DNA from: Capronia americana
Taxonomy: Eukaryota; Ascomycota; Eurotiomycetes; Chaetothyriales; Herpotrichiellaceae
Direction of reading: 5' to 3'
DNA length: 64,000 bases
Assembly: GCA_016110215.1 (NCBI GenBank)
Contig: JADWQD010000013.1
Span: 1,178,001-1,242,000, forward strand
In this document: one piece after another, positions 62,833-64,000 of the stretch
Numbering within the stretch: the stretch's first letter is position 1
Layout of the letters: each line of letters opens with the position of its first letter
Position numbers and translations under genes: made by a program
The notes under the pieces: generated by a model
Told to the model about the DNA's origin: nothing
Seen by the model: the letters and a program-made list of their open reading frames with translations, nothing else
Databases searched by the model: none

Positions 62833-64000
62833 CTAACTCCATTCCCAGAGAGACTCATCTGCCGGCCATTCCGGGATTTGCGCCTCCCAATCTTGGCCCA
62901 ACTCAGTCCCAAAAATGAAGTGGTCCCAATTCGCGTTACCGTCAGGCACAGCGGCTTGAGAGGCGTTGCTAACGTCGAAACCGGGCATTGCAAAACTGGC
63001 CATATTCGAGGATCCTAGATCAACCCCTCCGTCAACGGAGTGCTCGGTCGAGCTGGGAGGCGTAGGGTCTGCTGCTGTGTTCAATTTCCCTGAATCGAGG
63101 TCCAATATCTTACAGCGCAGGTGCCGTGGCGGCCTCAACTCAAGATGGATAGCTCCAAAGTAGGGCAGAACCACCGTCCTGCGCAACGGTTGGCCATCGT
63201 CGATCCGGATGTCCTCTTGTAAGAAGGAGCCTAGCTCCTCAAGCACTTTCAACCCTTGCTTGCTGATACATCCACCTTGCTGAACTGCGCGATATCGGAA
63301 AACGTCCTTGATCTCGCTGATCAAGGCGAGATCCTCGTCAACACTGCCCATCACGTCGCTGTTAGGGTTAGGCAGCGTCTGTGGACAGAATGCCAAGCGG
63401 ATCAAAATACCAACCATAAGTATACAAGCGCTGAAGACGCCTTGGAAATCCTCGCAAGCGCAGATGTATACGGCTAGCGAAGGATCCGAGCGAAGCAGAG
63501 TGAAGACCCGAATCATCCCACGACATCCTTGCAGACAGAGATACCGATTGATCAGGTATTCATCTACTATGTCGTCCTTCCGCTTGTGGTGATGGTCTAA
63601 CGAACGCATGGCCGAGCACGGTTTCAGCATGAATGGCAGATGAAGGAATGCTTGGACCTGCCAGAACCACATTTGGGCAACAAGGTGTTCGTGTGCCACG
63701 AATGGGTCGGCATAGTGAATGTGCGAGTTCACGTCCCACCAGCCATCTGGCATTGCGGCGGCGGCCTCGTTGAGGGTCTGTTGGATGTCCATGGTGGTCT
63801 GATACGTCGCCTCGTCTGCCTCAGGAGAGCCGTTCCTGTCGTTGACACGACCTGCGGCAACGGAAACAACTCGTCGCAGCGCCCGCATCTTGATGTCGGC
63901 TGAAACGTGCGGCTTGCTTCCGTTTGCGTCCAGAGGTCCCTGCCCTTTCAAAACAGCCATGGCCAACCGATCGGTGAACTTTCCGTCCTGGGCGTGTGGA
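62833..64000 (-). CDS. Fungal-specific transcription factor, C-terminal part (5' end off window)
   Basis: The minus-strand frame is open from the right edge to the stop at 62833. It gives at least 388 residues and continues upstream as QDGKFTDRLAMAVLKG. Landmarks are MRALRRVVSVAAGRVND, WFWQVQAFLHLPFML, YLCLQGCRGMIRVF and CEDFQGVFSACILMVG, which match the middle and C-terminal helical region of fungal-specific transcription factors of the Zn2Cys6 group. The last 60 residues form an acidic, Trp-containing tail (DWEAQIPEWPADESLWEWS), a plausible activation region. The DNA-binding domain would lie beyond the window. Confidence 0.78.
   Translation of the reverse strand, partial: PHAQDGKFTDRLAMAVLKGQGPLDANGSKPHVSADIKMRALRRVVSVAAGRVNDRNGSPEADEATYQTTMDIQQTLNEAAAAMPDGWWDVNSHIHYADPFVAHEHLVAQMWFWQVQAFLHLPFMLKPCSAMRSLDHHHKRKDDIVDEYLINRYLCLQGCRGMIRVFTLLRSDPSLAVYICACEDFQGVFSACILMVGILIRLAFCPQTLPNPNSDVMGSVDEDLALISEIKDVFRYRAVQQGGCISKQGLKVLEELGSFLQEDIRIDDGQPLRRTVVLPYFGAIHLELRPPRHLRCKILDLDSGKLNTAADPTPPSSTEHSVDGGVDLGSSNMASFAMPGFDVSNASQAAVPDGNANWDHFIFGTELGQDWEAQIPEWPADESLWEWS

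Noticed and set aside
1..64000. CRISPR arrays, bacterial-type operons, riboswitches, integrated viruses or complete transposons
   Set aside because: Spliced eukaryotic gene structures throughout; no repeat-spacer pattern, transposase, reverse transcriptase or viral protein was recognised.

Overview
The window looks like a chromosomal segment of a filamentous ascomycete (Pezizomycotina). The genes have short GT-AG introns of mostly 45-160 bp with CTGAC/CTAAC-type branch sites. There are Zn2Cys6 regulators and fungus-specific membrane families (DUF7703, DUF7704), and core mitochondrial genes such as SAM37, RCF1, LYRM2 and a mitochondrial tyrosyl-tRNA synthetase. Gene content resembles black yeasts and other Eurotiomycetes (Chaetothyriales), but that placement is an inference. 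Exon structures were worked out by hand from splice consensus, frame continuity and family fit; they are not transcript-supported.

Left block (1-19.5 kb): housekeeping and single genes. These are the 5' part of SAM37 (-), divergent from an ERCC8/CSA-type WD40 protein (+); an Arg-Asp repeat protein (+); a hexanucleotide microsatellite containing an assembly gap of 99 N; a five-exon Baeyer-Villiger-type monooxygenase (-); a Ser/Pro/Gln-rich protein (+); a seven-exon regulator-like protein without a zinc cluster (+); and a 1082-residue group II PLP-dependent decarboxylase (+). A small DUF7704 membrane protein (-) follows.

Middle block (21.4-51 kb): a dense run of metabolic genes that reads like a catabolic gene cluster. 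In order: Gfo/Idh/MocA dehydrogenase (+), sugar transporter A (-), extended SDR/epimerase-like (+), L-rhamnose-1-dehydrogenase-like SDR (-), transketolase/dihydroxyacetone-synthase-like (-), flavin monooxygenase (+), sorbitol/xylitol-type polyol dehydrogenase (+), butanediol/polyol dehydrogenase-like MDR (-), Zn2Cys6 regulator (+), aldo-keto reductase (-), VOC-fold protein (-), a broken cyclase-family relic (-), succinate-semialdehyde-type aldehyde dehydrogenase (+), a second classical SDR (-) and sugar transporter B (-). The set supplies uptake, aldose/polyol/ketose interconversion, aldehyde oxidation, two-carbon transfer and a candidate pathway-specific regulator. There is no sugar kinase, aldolase or dehydratase. 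The substrate cannot be read from sequence.

Right block (51-64 kb): mostly conserved genes again. A DUF6606 fragment (-) comes first, then LYRM2-like (+), RCF1 (-) divergent from threonine dehydratase ILV1 (+), mitochondrial tyrosyl-tRNA synthetase (-), an NmrA-like protein (+), a DUF7703 membrane protein (+), and the C-terminal part of another fungal transcription factor (-) running off the right edge. No tRNA, rRNA, CRISPR or intact transposon was seen.
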